From Prorocentrum cordatum (Eukaryota; Sar; Dinophyceae; Prorocentrales; Prorocentraceae), in contig CAUYUJ010017774.1 in assembly GCA_963575745.1 (NCBI GenBank), positions 195,001 to 225,113 on the forward strand: a stretch of DNA of 30,113 nt, written 5' to 3'. Shown here piece by piece: positions 19,893 to 28,104 of the stretch. Positions within the stretch are counted from its first letter, which is position 1. Every line of letters starts with the position of its first letter. Position numbers and translations under genes: made by a program. The notes under the pieces are model-generated. The model ran no database searches. It worked only from the letters and a program-made list of their open reading frames with translations, and had not been told where the DNA came from.

Positions 19893-20484
19893 TGCTTCCT
19901 CCTCCTCCTCCTCCTCCTCCCTCACCTCCGCTCCTTCCTCCTACTCCCCCTTCTCCTCCTCCTCCTACCTCCTCCTCCTTCCTCCTCCTCCTCCTCCTCC
20001 TCTCCTCCCTACCTCCTCTCCTCCTCCTCCTCCTCCCCTCCCCCCTCTTCCCCTCTCCTCCTCTCTCCCAACTCCTCCCCCTCCTTCCTGCCTCCTCCTC
20101 CTCATCCTCTTCCTCCTTCTATCCTACCTCCCTTCCTCCTCCTCCTCCATCCTCTCCTCCTCCTCCCTCCCCCTCCTCTCCTCTCTCCTCTTTCCTCTCT
20201 CCTCCTCCTCCTCCCTCCTACATCCTCCTCCCTCTCCTTTCCTCCTCCTCCTCCTCCTTCCTCCTCCTCCTCCTTCCTCCTCCTCCTCCTCATCATCCTC
20301 TTCCTCCCCTCCTCTCCTCCTCCTCCATCCTCCCCATCCTACTGCCCTCCTCTCCCTCCCCCTCTCCTCCTCCTCTCCTCTCCTCGTCCTCCTCTCCTCT
20401 CCTCCTCCCCCCTCCTCTCACCTAACTCCTCATCCCCCTCCTCTCTCCTCTCCTCCTCCTCCTCCTCCTCCTCCTCCTCCTCCT
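19893..20484. repeat. ~600-bp degenerate (TCC)n tract
   Basis: A pyrimidine tract built of TCC and CTCC units with scattered A (TCCTACC, TCCATCC). On the plus strand it codes Ser, Pro or Leu runs. It ends 45 bp before the exon at 20529 and so may act as, or inflate, that exon's upstream pyrimidine region. Confidence 0.95.
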
Positions 20485-20528
20485 GATCCTTTCTGTTCGC
20501 AGCGCTGTTTTTTTTTGTTGTTCGGCAG

Positions 20529-20640
20529 CAGCGCCGGACCTCGGGGAAGCTCGGAGGCCGTCGGCGGCCCCGCGTGGGCCGACCTCGAGAGCGACCTGCG
20601 CCGCCACTCTCAGTGGACGGCCGCGAGCGTTCGAGTCCAG
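20529..20640 (+). CDS. small plus-strand exon, unrecognised
   Basis: It is preceded by a strong acceptor: a run of T then GTTGTTCGGCAG ending at 20528. It reads SAGPRGSSEAVGGPAWADLE, then SDLRRHSQWTAASVRVQ, and stops at CAG 20640. No canonical GT donor is evident. The MITE A copy 2 begins 39 bp later. It may belong to the beta-propeller gene whose exons start at 24814, or to a separate gene. Confidence 0.4.
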
Positions 20641-20679
20641 GGGCAGCGACGAGGGGGGGGGAAGGGGCACAGGGGTTCA

Positions 20680-20848
20680 GTCGGGCCTGTCCCTTCACAG
20701 GGGGGATGGGGGATATTCACAGATAGTTAAGAAAATAGTCCGAGGATTATGTTTGGACGCTTTTTGGATTCTTTTTGGCAATTTGGGAAACTTTTTTGAA
20801 TATTTTTATTTTTCGCTTTAAATTCCCCTGTAAGGAGACAGGCCCGAC
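20680..20848. mobile_element. MITE family A, copy 2
   Basis: A 169-bp element. Left end GTCGGGCCTGTCCCTTCACA; right end read inward GTCGGGCCTGTCTCCTTACA. The AT-rich interior contains ATAGTCCGAGGATTATG, a partial dyad. The flanking 8-mers CACAGGGG and CACGGGGG (just outside TTCA/CTAA) match at 7 of 8. Confidence 0.88.
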
Positions 20849-21090
20849 CTAACACGGGGGGGGGGGGGGGGGCAACGACCTCCGATCGTAAATGGATCGC
20901 CGAAGGGGCACAGGGGGGGGGATGCCTGGGCCTCCAAACGCCCATGGGTCGCCGGCAGGGGCCGATGGCCCCAGCCTGCCTGGGAAGGTGCGGGTTTACC
21001 ATCGGAGGCCATCGCCGATCGATCGGCGACGTCTCGCCGATTCCAGGTCGATGCATCCCCCCCCATATGCCAGTCCCCCCCTGGCGTTAA
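20849..21090. other. no gene; poly-G run and short repeats
   Basis: It contains a G run of about 18 (20855-20872) and CGATCGATCGGCGA near 21014. No exon is supported. Confidence 0.5.
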
Positions 21091-21242
21091 GTCAGGCCTG
21101 TCCCTCTAGAGGAGGAAAATTTAGAAACAGTTGAAACATAGTCAGCGGACGATGTTTTGACCATTTGCGACTATGTTTGGGCATGTTTGGAGTATTTTTA
21201 GATTTTTCTTCCAACCTCCGCCTGTAGGAGGACATGCCCGAC
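21091..21242. mobile_element. MITE family A, copy 3
   Basis: A 152-bp element. Left end GTCAGGCCTGTCCCTCTAGA; right end read inward GTCGGGCATGTCCTCCTACA. Flanks CCCTGGCG and CCCTAGCG match at 7 of 8. The interior includes ACATAGTC and GACTATGT, an inner dyad. It abuts the minus-strand exon at 21249. Confidence 0.88.
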
Positions 21243-21248
21243 CCAACC

Positions 21249-21459
21249 CTAGCGATGTCCCCTCATCAAGGCTGAGCGATGCGCCCTGAAGCGAAGACCG
21301 GCCACCCCGACTTGGTCATCCCATGAAGAGTCCGTTGAACGCTCTTTTATTGCTTTGCCGTTGTTTGCCTGTAATTCGTCAGCCATGTCTCGGAGCAGCC
21401 GCTTCGGATAAGAAGTGCGAGAAGCTGCAAGTGAGCACTCCAGCTTGGCCAACTCGAGC
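21249..21459 (-). CDS. isolated minus-strand exon, unrecognised
   Basis: It is preceded by a very good acceptor (TTTTTGTTGTTGTTGTTTGT then CAACGCCAG, ending 21460). It reads ARLELAKLECSLAASRTSYP, KRLLRDMADELQANNGKAIK and ERSTDSSWDDQVGVAG, closing at TAG 21251-21249. Its codon choice is noticeably less GC-biased than the surrounding plus-strand exons, and it lies on the opposite strand. It could be a gene nested in an intron or a fragment of a displaced gene. MITE A copy 3 lies 6 bp beyond its 3' end. Confidence 0.45.
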
Positions 21460-21469
21460 CTGGCGTTGA

Positions 21470-22019
21470 CAAACAACAACAACAAAAATCCAGGCTGAGC
21501 GATGCACGCGGTGTCAGAGTCCAGCGGCGACGTCGCCAGGGCGCGAGCCTGCCGTAGCGACGCGAGGCCCGGCCAGGCCACCCCTCCTGGGCACCGGACG
21601 GAGGATCGATCCCCATACTAGGGGAAAGAACACACAGACACAATGAATCGTCGATTCCCCAGGGAAACATGGGAAGATATGGGAAGTGGCGGGGATATCA
21701 GAAACCAAGAAAAGATGGGAAAAGGTAGGGAATCCTGTTATTTGTGTGTACTTATTTGTGTGTCCCAGGGCCCCTTCAATATCAACGACCCAGGCCGGCG
21801 ACCCGGCGGCGAGCGATGGGGGAAGTTTCGGGTTCGAGGTTCGAGGTTTTTGGACGTGTTCGTCGGTTCTCGGCGGTGTTCCAGCTTCGGGATGCTTGCC
21901 AGCAGCTGCGCCTCGCCGAGGGGGTTCCGGGGGTGCCTGGATCGTCCCGAACGGCCGCCAGGGACCCGAATCATGACCCCCAAACCGCACTCGGCAGCGA
22001 ACGAGGGGAGAAGTGAGAG
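21470..22019. other. no supported gene
   Basis: Mixed-GC sequence. Long chance frames occur on both strands, but no splice-bounded, protein-like segment was found. Confidence 0.4.
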
Positions 22020-22500
22020 GGAGAGGGCCTTCTCAGAAGGCGGCGGGACTTCTCAGACGCCCTTCCGCCTCCTGAGAGGTTGTCTGCGTCTCCAGATTGG
22101 GCTCAGATCACTTCTCCGAAGGCTGGGGGAGGACTTCCAGGCCTTCCAAGAGGGGGGCCTGCCCTTTCTCGCTTGCCCCCCTCGCTCGCTACCGAGCGAC
22201 ATCAAGACTTTTTCAGAACGGGGTCCCCAGAAGTCCTGGTCCTTTCCCTGGGACCGTCTTCTCATCCCGAGTCGTTGTTTATACCTGTCTCGGGGCCCGG
22301 CACGGGCCCCTGGAGGCCCAAAACCCAAAACGGCCAGAAACCTCCTCCTCCTCCTCCTCCTCCTCCTCCTCCTCTTCCTCCTCTTCCTCCTCCTCCTCCT
22401 CCTCCTCCTCCTCGTCTTCCTCCTCCTCCTCCTCCTCCTGTTCCTCCTTATCCTCCTCCCTCTCCTAGATATGGTAGTGGTGGTGGAAAATCGGCCCATC
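22020..22500. mobile_element. inverted-repeat family C, inverted and interrupted copy
   Basis: 22020-22160 aligns with the reverse complement of 29650-29795: GGAGAGGGCCTTCTCAGAAG, then GGCGGGACTTCTC, a TGAGA(A/G)GTTGT block, CTTCTCSGAAGGC and GGGGGACTTCC. 22468-22500 (GGTGGTGGAAAATCGGCCCA, then TCACT) matches the other end of the 29560 copy. The middle is replaced by unrelated sequence and a (TCC)n tract (22342-22465), and the distal terminal repeat is lost. Confidence 0.7.
22342..22465. repeat. (TCC)n tract
   Basis: TCC units with TTCC and GTCC interruptions, inside the interrupted family C copy. The equivalent position in the 29560 copy also has a short (TCC)n, so the repeat was probably present in the element and then expanded. 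Confidence 0.95.
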
Positions 22501-22695
22501 ACTGTTTGTTCCAGGACGCGAGCATGTCCAGGGAGGGGTCCTGGAGTCCTGCCTGGAGGGGGGGGGAGTCGGGGAGGTCTTTGCCCGGCGGGGCGGAGGC
22601 CCTCCCCACGCCGCGGTGCCGTCGAACAGCGGCGCGGGACGGAGAGCTGTGCTCGGGGGCGGCCAGGAGCCCGGTGGTGGCCAGGGGGGGGGGCC

Positions 22696-22822
22696 CTGAC
22701 CTTCCAGAGTGCTTAAAAATTAGCCCTCCAGACCTCGAGACCTATCTGGGCTGCCTAAAACCTCGGCCGGGATAAAGATGTCGAGGTCCTGGTGCTATTT
22801 TTTAGCCCTCCTCGAAGGTCAG
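22696..22822. mobile_element. MITE-like family B, copy 1
   Basis: A 127-bp element with ends CTGACCTTCCAGAGTGC and, inward on the other strand, CTGACCTTCGAGGAGGGC. It contains AAAAATTAGCCCTCCAGACC and GACCTATCTGGGC. It is homologous to 24118-24240 in inverted orientation. No target duplication could be seen. Confidence 0.85.
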
Positions 22823-22941
22823 AGTTGGGGGAGCCCACCTCTGAGTTTCGGACGCCCCTGCTGCTCCCGAGGCGCGCCAGTTGTGGGCGGCCCGTCTCCG
22901 CCGGGAGGCCCCCCCGTGTCCCAGGGGGGTTCTATAGTTAG

Positions 22942-23099
22942 GTCGGGCATGTCTTCCCACATGCGGGGCCGGAAGGATTTAAAAATAGTGAAAACATATG
23001 CAAAAATTAGTCAAACGTAGTCGAAAGCTCGTCCCCATACTATTTTTTGGGACCATCTTTGAAATCTTCCTCTTCCTCCTGACTAGGGACACGCCCGAC
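22942..23099. mobile_element. MITE family A, copy 4
   Basis: A 158-bp element. Left end GTCGGGCATGTCTTCCCACA; right end read inward GTCGGGCGTGTCCCTAGTCA. The interior is AT-rich with TAGTC motifs. Unlike the other copies, I see no convincing 8-bp flank duplication. Confidence 0.75.
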
Positions 23100-23656
23100 T
23101 TCAGATTATCGGGCATATTTGGGGTGGGCCGACCCTCCGCGACTCGCCCACTGAGTCCAGCCTCAGGAAAGAGAGTTCAACTCGCCGATGCATCGGCGAT
23201 GCGGCCCGACCCTCTGACTCCATCTGCTCTATCGGGCCCAGTCCGGGAGGCATCTGGAGGCCCGGAGCGGATAGGCCGATCCGCCTTGGAGCGGAGCTGG
23301 GGATTCGCCGCTCGCCCCCTCCCCGTGCACCGCCGCTCGGCCCCCGGGGAGCCCTCGCCGTGCACGGCTGGGAGTCGCCTCGGCATCCTGGCTATAGAGC
23401 GCGCCCCGGGAGAGGTGCGGGGAGCAGCGGCATCGGCACGTCTGCATTTGGTGTACGTCGGGCCTGTCCTCCTCCTCCTCCTCCTCCTCCTCCTCCTCCT
23501 CCTCCTCCTCCTCCTCATTTGGTGTACAGGAGGAGTATGTGAAGCCTCATGGCCACTCGGGGGCGGCCTCGAGCGGCCTCGCCGCCCACCGCCCGAACAG
23601 AGCCGCGTCGAGTCCACCGCTCCGGGGTCGGGCCCAGGGAACCTCGAGGACCTCCA
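23100..23656. other. no supported gene; MITE A end inside an SSR block
   Basis: GC-rich sequence with open frames but no reliable exon. At 23445-23456 and 23516-23527 the 12-mer CATTTGGTGTAC is repeated directly. Between the copies lie GTCGGGCCTGTCC (the family A terminus) and about 50 bp of (TCC)n. Confidence 0.6.
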
Positions 23657-23871
23657 GGAGCCTGTTTTCCTTTGGATTCGGGCAAGTTTACTTGCATGGA
23701 CGGGGGGGGGGGCTGAGTCTGAAGCAAGCCGAAAACCATTCGACGTGCGGAAATCACGCAAGTCGAAAGGCACTTGCACGCTCGTGTTCGATTGAAGAGG
23801 GGCGAGGGGGGGGGGGGGGGGGCGAACGCCATGCAAGTAAGCTTGCCTGGATATAAAGAAAAACAAGCTCC
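23657..23871. mobile_element. inverted-repeat family F, single copy
   Basis: A 215-bp segment with ~45-bp inverted ends. Left: GGAGCCTGTTTTCC, then GGGCAAGTTTACTTGCATGG. Right, read inward: GGAGCTTGTTTTTC, then AGGCAAGCTTACTTGCATGG. Poly-G runs follow both inner ends (23701-23711 and 23804-23822). The interior contains GCAAGTCGAAAGGCACTTGC, a further dyad. No target duplication was identified. Confidence 0.8.
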
Positions 23872-24117
23872 AGGGGCGGTGGACAGGGATGCCCCCCCCG
23901 CCCGTGAGGGCGGCAGACTACCCACATCCACCGCTCGCTCCCCTCGGATCCAGGCAGGATTCCAGCGGGTGTGGATGTGGACGTCTTCTGGCGGCGCATC
24001 GCCGGAGGCCTCCGGAGGCCTCCGGAGACTCGAGGCCTCGGGGAACTCCCGCGGGGGCTCCAGAAGGCTCCAGCCAGCAGGGCACGCAACGCCTTCCGAT
24101 CTGGGCTCGTAGCCACC

Positions 24118-24240
24118 CTGACCTTCCAGGAGGGCTAACAAAAATAGCACCAGGACCTCGATAGCTTAATTCATGGCGAGGTTTAGCCCAGATAGGTCTT
24201 TAGGTCTGGAGGGCTAATTTTTAGCACTCTGGAAGGTCAG
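24118..24240. mobile_element. MITE-like family B, copy 2 (inverted relative to copy 1)
   Basis: A 123-bp element with ends CTGACCTTCCAGGAGGGC and, inward on the other strand, CTGACCTTCCAGAGTGC. Its reverse complement matches 22696-22822 along its length. It carries GGGCTAA near one end and its complement near the other. Confidence 0.87.
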
Positions 24241-24610
24241 GGCAGGAAGCCATGCGGCACAGAGTTCGGGCCCAACGTCGGTGCTGGTTCACAGTGGGCC
24301 CCCGTCCCCTGTCTGCTGGGATCACTGCGGGGTTTGCCGAGGAGGCAGGATGGCGGTACCTGTGGATGGTAACGTTGATTATCTTTGGCCCGCCTCAGCT
24401 TGCAATTGGCCAGAAGTGCCCCCAGTGGTTTCAAGGGGCGAAGATCCAGGCCAAGTGGGCTCAGCCCACTTACCGGAGTTATCTACCCCTGTGAGCCTCT
24501 CAGGACGCTGTGCATCCCGCTTCTAGCATCATGTCGTGCCAGGCACGACCCCACCTCAGCACCCACGCATAACCCCCCTGCCCCCTCCCCAACCCCCCCG
24601 ACGCCGTCCA
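24241..24610. other. possible exon, not resolved
   Basis: From 24310 to 24494 the plus strand has an open frame containing WRYLWMVTLIIFGPPQLAIG and ending SYLPL-TGA. A second frame (MAVPVDGNVDYLWPASACNW) is equally open. The first would hold a short hydrophobic segment. I cannot choose between them or find splice sites, so no gene is called. Confidence 0.25.
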
Positions 24611-24755
24611 GACCCGTTCCCCGGGACCGGTTTTGTTCATCCTGCATCGTTTCTTGACGGCCCCGAGGGCCAGGCAGGGCCCCCCGAGCCCGAAAAAACA
24701 GCGAGAACCCCCCCGTCGTGTGTTCTTCCATGACTCGCGGGGACTGGGTCGGCTT
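24611..24755. repeat. dispersed repeat, copy 2 (pair with 18966-19110)
   Basis: Same-orientation homologue of 18966-19110. It ends about 60 bp before the start of the exon at 24814. See that entry for shared landmarks. Confidence 0.75.
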
Positions 24756-24813
24756 CCCCCCCCGCGGCGCTCCAGGCAGCTGGCGGCCTCCCTCCGTCTG
24801 ACTCGGGCGCGCC

Positions 24814-25190
24814 ATGCCTCCGGCGAACATGTTCGCCTTCGTGCAGTCGCGGCGCCGCGGGGGCCCGCGGTCGAGGCTCCGGGAGTCCCAGCTGAAGATG
24901 CTGCGGCTGGAGCGGCGCTGGTCCTTCCCCGGGGCCATCCCGCGCGGCTGCCGGTCGGTGAAGGACGTCGTGCCCCTGACCCGAGACGCCTTCTGCGTGG
25001 TCATGAGCAGCGGCCGCGCCGACGCGTTCGCGTCGTCGGCGCCCGTTGCCCGCGGGCAGGCCCGCCCTGCGGGCCACGAGCTGGTGTGGCTCGCGAGCCT
25101 CAGCCTGTTCGACGGGGAGAGGGTGCCTGCCGGCCTGCAACGTGTCCTGGAGGGGTCTGAGGCGGTCCAGCAGTGGCTCCGGCCAGCAGG
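24814..25190 (+). CDS. first exon of a beta-propeller-like gene
   Basis: ATG at 24814, with an in-frame TGA at 24799, opens MPPANMFAFVQSRRRGGPRS. It then reads LKMLRLERRWSFPGAIPRGC, RSVKDVVPLTRDAFCVVMSS and ELVWLASLSLFDGERVPAGL. Alternating hydrophobic strands with turn residues fit blades of a propeller, as in the later exons. The frame probably ends at a donor between 25185 and 25235 (GCGGTCAGG and GGGTTCGAG are candidates). The opposite strand is also open but Arg/Pro-rich and shadow-like. I infer that this and the exons at 26311-26479 and 27066-28075 are one gene, from strand, style and order; only the 26479/27066 junction is directly supported. Confidence 0.5.
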
Positions 25191-26310
25191 AAGGGCGGTC
25201 AGGTTCGGGGCTCTGGGTTCGAGAAGGTGTTTCTTTGTTCTGCCTCTTGGGGGGGGCCGTTTTCAGGCCCCGGGAATGTGAGAAGCGAATCAGGGGTGAA
25301 AAAGTGAACCAATCGATGAGCCGCAGGAGGGGTCCAGAGACAGATTTTTTGAGCAGATCTGGCCCCACATCCACCCCCCCCTCCGGACCGATTTGCTGGA
25401 TCCCAACCAGTTCAGATCGCCGGGACGCCTCCAAAGGCTCAAAACTCCTCCTTTTCCTCCTAGCTCCTCCTCCTTCTTCTCCTCCTCCTCCTCCTCCTCC
25501 TCCTGCCCTCCCTCCCGCCCTCCCTGCCTACCGCCCTCACTCCCCCAGTTCAGACCGCCTTACTTACCAGCCTGCAACGTATCCGTGCCCCTATGGTTGG
25601 CACCACTTTACATCGGCCCAACGAAAGTTCCCTGAATTTTGCCACGACGGTCACCAGCAGAAGTCGACAGAAGTAGAAAGAGGCGTAAGGCATACAGAAA
25701 ACAGCGGAGGTCATTGACGTCCGCGGAAGTCGACGGAATTAGAACGAGGTGGAAGACGGTGGAAGGCTTACATTATACAGCAGAAGTAGATGACGTTCCT
25801 TCCGAACCCCCTACCCCCGTAGAAGCCTAGCAATGTAGTCTTCTGCCAGGGCCGGGCGGGATCCCGTCCAGCTTAGTCCCCTTTGTTATAAGTTTAGTTC
25901 AGCCTGGTCAAAATCCCACCCATCAAAATAAAAAAACAACATCCCAGGTCGTTCACGGATCCCGCCATGCTGGGATCGGCTCGGCGAACGATGGGGTCCA
26001 TAAGTTCAAGGATTCTTGCTGCGTTGTGGCCGTCTTGATGCTATCTTCAGACGATGCGGGGTCCTCTCATGGTCAGCTCCGGATCTCCTGGAGGTCATCG
26101 TCGGTGGTCGGAGGTCCCAGTGATACCATTCTGGGGCTAGGCCGGCATACGGTCATTGCGCGCACTTGCGAGCACTTCTCCGGGGGACTTTCCAGGGGGA
26201 TGTTTGCTGGAGCCGCGCGTCTCGATACCGATCGTGGGGGCCCCCTCGGCTTCCGAGGAGACCCTTCCCTGAGATCGTCACCACCTTCAGGCCTGGCACC
26301 CGTGGGGGCA
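25191..26310. other. intron or spacer with tandem repeats
   Basis: It contains a (TCC)n-rich tract (25438-25530). An imperfect ~72-bp tandem repeat lies at 25660-25790, with units sharing GCAGAAGTCGACAGAA and GCGGAAGTCGACGGAA. It also has an AT-richer unique stretch (25850-25960). I see no supported exon in 26026-26300 despite open frames. Confidence 0.5.
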
Positions 26311-26479
26311 GGGATGCGCTCCAGGCTGGTCAGAGGTGCGGCTCGTCGCGAGGGTCCGCCCCAGCGGCTCTGTGCTGGTGGTCTTCGCGCAGACCGCGCG
26401 CAGCGAGAGCCGCGAGCGCAGGGGCACCCTCTACGCGAGGGTCCTCGACCTGCCGGCGCTGCTCCTCGGGGTGGCCCAG
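26311..26479 (+). CDS. exon of the beta-propeller-like gene
   Basis: After an acceptor-like GGGGGCAG it reads WSEVRLVARVRPSGSVLVVF, AQTARSESRERRGTLYARVL and DLPALLLGVAQ, ending CAG at 26479 before GT. The next exon begins after CCCCAG at 27065. The phases match (both phase 0), giving LLLGVAQ joined to VRDAGTLAAV. The joined 586-bp intron consists mostly of dispersed repeat copy 2 (26495-26720) and MITE A copy 5 (26836-27020). Confidence 0.6.
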
Positions 26480-26494
26480 GTCCCCAGAGGTCAA

Positions 26495-26720
26495 GCAATG
26501 AGGAAGCGTCCCGGCTCGCCTATAGCCCTACCAGACACTGCTCTAAGAACCTTTCGCGGTTCCCACGAAAGTCACTTAGAACATTTCTGGCGGAGTCTGT
26601 CTTGTTTGAACACATCGGGCTTATGTTCTAAGAACATTGTTTTTGTTCTTAGAACATTTTGGGGTTCTAAGAACATTTCGTGGTAGGACTACAGGAATGC
26701 CGGGACGGTCGGTCCCTGCT
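26495..26720. repeat. dispersed repeat with TTCTAAGAAC motifs, copy 2
   Basis: Homologous to 19660-19890. From 26623 to 26675 it carries three TTCTAAGAAC/TTCTTAGAAC palindromes in ~50 bp, with an AAGAACCTTTCGCGGTT upstream. It ends with GGGACGGTCGGTCCCTG. It lies wholly inside the intron 26480-27065. Confidence 0.82.
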
Positions 26721-26835
26721 CGACTCCTCTCGTCCTGGCCTTCGTGGGCCTCCCGGCAGGCCCCTCGCGGGCCTCCCGCTGGACTCGGCCCGACGCTCTG
26801 GTCGGGACGCACCCCGGGGGGAGGTCTGGGGCTAA

Positions 26836-27020
26836 GTCGGGCCTGTCCCCCTACAGGGGGATTTTCGACGAAAAACAAAGAAGATCCCAAAAATAATCAA
26901 ACAATAGTCAACAACATAGTCTGGGGACTCTTTTTTGAGTATGTTTTGACCTTCTTGGGGCATTTTGGGAGTATTTTTTATTTTTCGTCGAGAGTCCCCC
27001 TGTAGGGGGACACGCCCGAC
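26836..27020. mobile_element. MITE family A, copy 5 (best preserved), intronic
   Basis: A 185-bp element. Its ends are ~50-bp inverted repeats: GTCGGGCCTGTCCCCCTACA, then GGGGGATTTTCGACGAAAAA on the left; GTCGGGCGTGTCCCCCTACA, then GGGGGACTCTCGACGAAAAA read inward on the right. The octamer GTCTGGGG is repeated exactly on both sides, just outside CTAA/ATAA, as a target duplication. Each end contains the inner palindrome TGTCCCCCTACAGGGGGA. It lies 45 bp before the acceptor of exon 27066. Confidence 0.93.
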
Positions 27021-27065
27021 ATAAGTCTGGGGAGTGGCGGTGTTGGTACCTTTTGGTTTCCCCAG

Positions 27066-28075
27066 GTTCGTGATGCCGGCACGTTGGCGGCCGTCTCCGT
27101 TCCCGTGGGGGGCTTCATCGAGTGTGACGAGCAGAACGGGTGCATCTGGGCGAACGACTGTCAGGTCCTGCGGTGCTGGGATTCGCAGACCTTCGAGCAA
27201 CGCTTCGAGCTGGGACCTTGGTCGCCGGAATACGCCCCGAACGTGCGCTTCACCGCTGGCATGGTTGCGCTGATGCGATCGTCTCACGGCGGTGTTGAGG
27301 TCGACCTGCATGACGCTTCGTCTGGCAACCTCCTTTCGAGGAAGCTGGTGGACTGCAGGCCCTACGCTGAGAAGTTTGCCTTTCTTGAGCTGCTGAACGA
27401 GTTTGCGCTGATGAAGCGCGCTAACACAGATGTGCTCATTGCTGACCTCCTCGGAGACAAGGGCGCGTGCTTGATACCGGACTCGAGTGGCTGGGAGCCC
27501 GAGCTGTTCGTGTTCATCCCGTCTCGTGGCCTCATCCTGGCGCGGTTCGCCAGATCCCTGGAGATCTGGCGATGCGTGCGGCCAGGAACGTGCTGCCAGG
27601 TGGGCGTGGTCGAGCGAGTAATGGACTTCGGCGCGCACCGCTTCAGCATCGACGAGCGCCTGGGCCTGGCGCTCGTTGTCCAGTCGAGCCGGCCGCATGC
27701 TCAGGCTCATGCTCTGGAGGCAACTCCCGGGAGGTGCCTTCAGCATCGGCGCTGGCACAGCCGTGGTCGAACACCGGCCCGCGTCCGGCCTGGTCCGGCT
27801 TCAGCTGGTGGAGCCCCGCCCACAGCCCTCGGCATCGCTCCCGCGAGCCGCGGACGGCTCGTGCGTGCACTGGGCCGCGGTGGCGTCTCCCGAGGCGTCG
27901 TCGGTCCTCCACCCAGGAGCGGTGCGGTGCACGGCTGCGCCTCCCTCGGAGCCGCAGAGCTGCGCACCTCGAGTGCCGCGCCGGAGCGGGGCCCGAAGGG
28001 GCTCCAGGCAGGGTGCAGTGCAGCTGCGTCGTTCTCCGAAGGCGACAGAACGGCATACTGGTTGCTCGTTGTGAG
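27066..28075 (+). CDS. main exon of the beta-propeller-like gene
   Basis: It opens after CCCCAG and reads VRDAGTLAAVSVPVGGFIEC, CIWANDCQVLRCWDSQTFEQ, LLSRKLVDCRPYAEKFAFLE, WEPELFVFIPSRGLILARFA and RSLEIWRCVRPGTC. VLRCWD and LEIWRC resemble the strand-d WD/IW ends of WD40 blades, so a WD40-like or related propeller (scaffold or binding) role is the best guess. The first frame is convincing to about 27690. From ~27740 to 27930 a different frame (GAFSIGAGTAVVEHRPASGL, VRLQLVEPRPQPSAS) looks coding. By ~28030 the first frame (SFSEGDRTAYWLLVV) returns, followed by a possible donor GTGAGG at 28069. So either two small introns or two compensating indels lie within it. Confidence 0.6.
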
Positions 28076-28104
28076 GACCCTCCTGGGGCCCACCGAACGG
28101 CTCT

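Noticed and set aside
19411-20486. Ser/Pro/Leu-rich open frames of 190-440 codons on the plus strand
   Set aside because: They are translations of the degenerate (TCC)n tract; only the part after the acceptor at 20528 looks like an exon.
22998-23795. Plus-strand open frame of ~265 codons
   Set aside because: It crosses a MITE A end and (TCC)n and shows no consistent protein-like segment.
24637-25434. Minus-strand open frame of ~265 codons opposite the exon at 24814
   Set aside because: It is Arg/Pro-rich without strand-like pattern, and the plus frame is far more protein-like; it is a GC-driven shadow.
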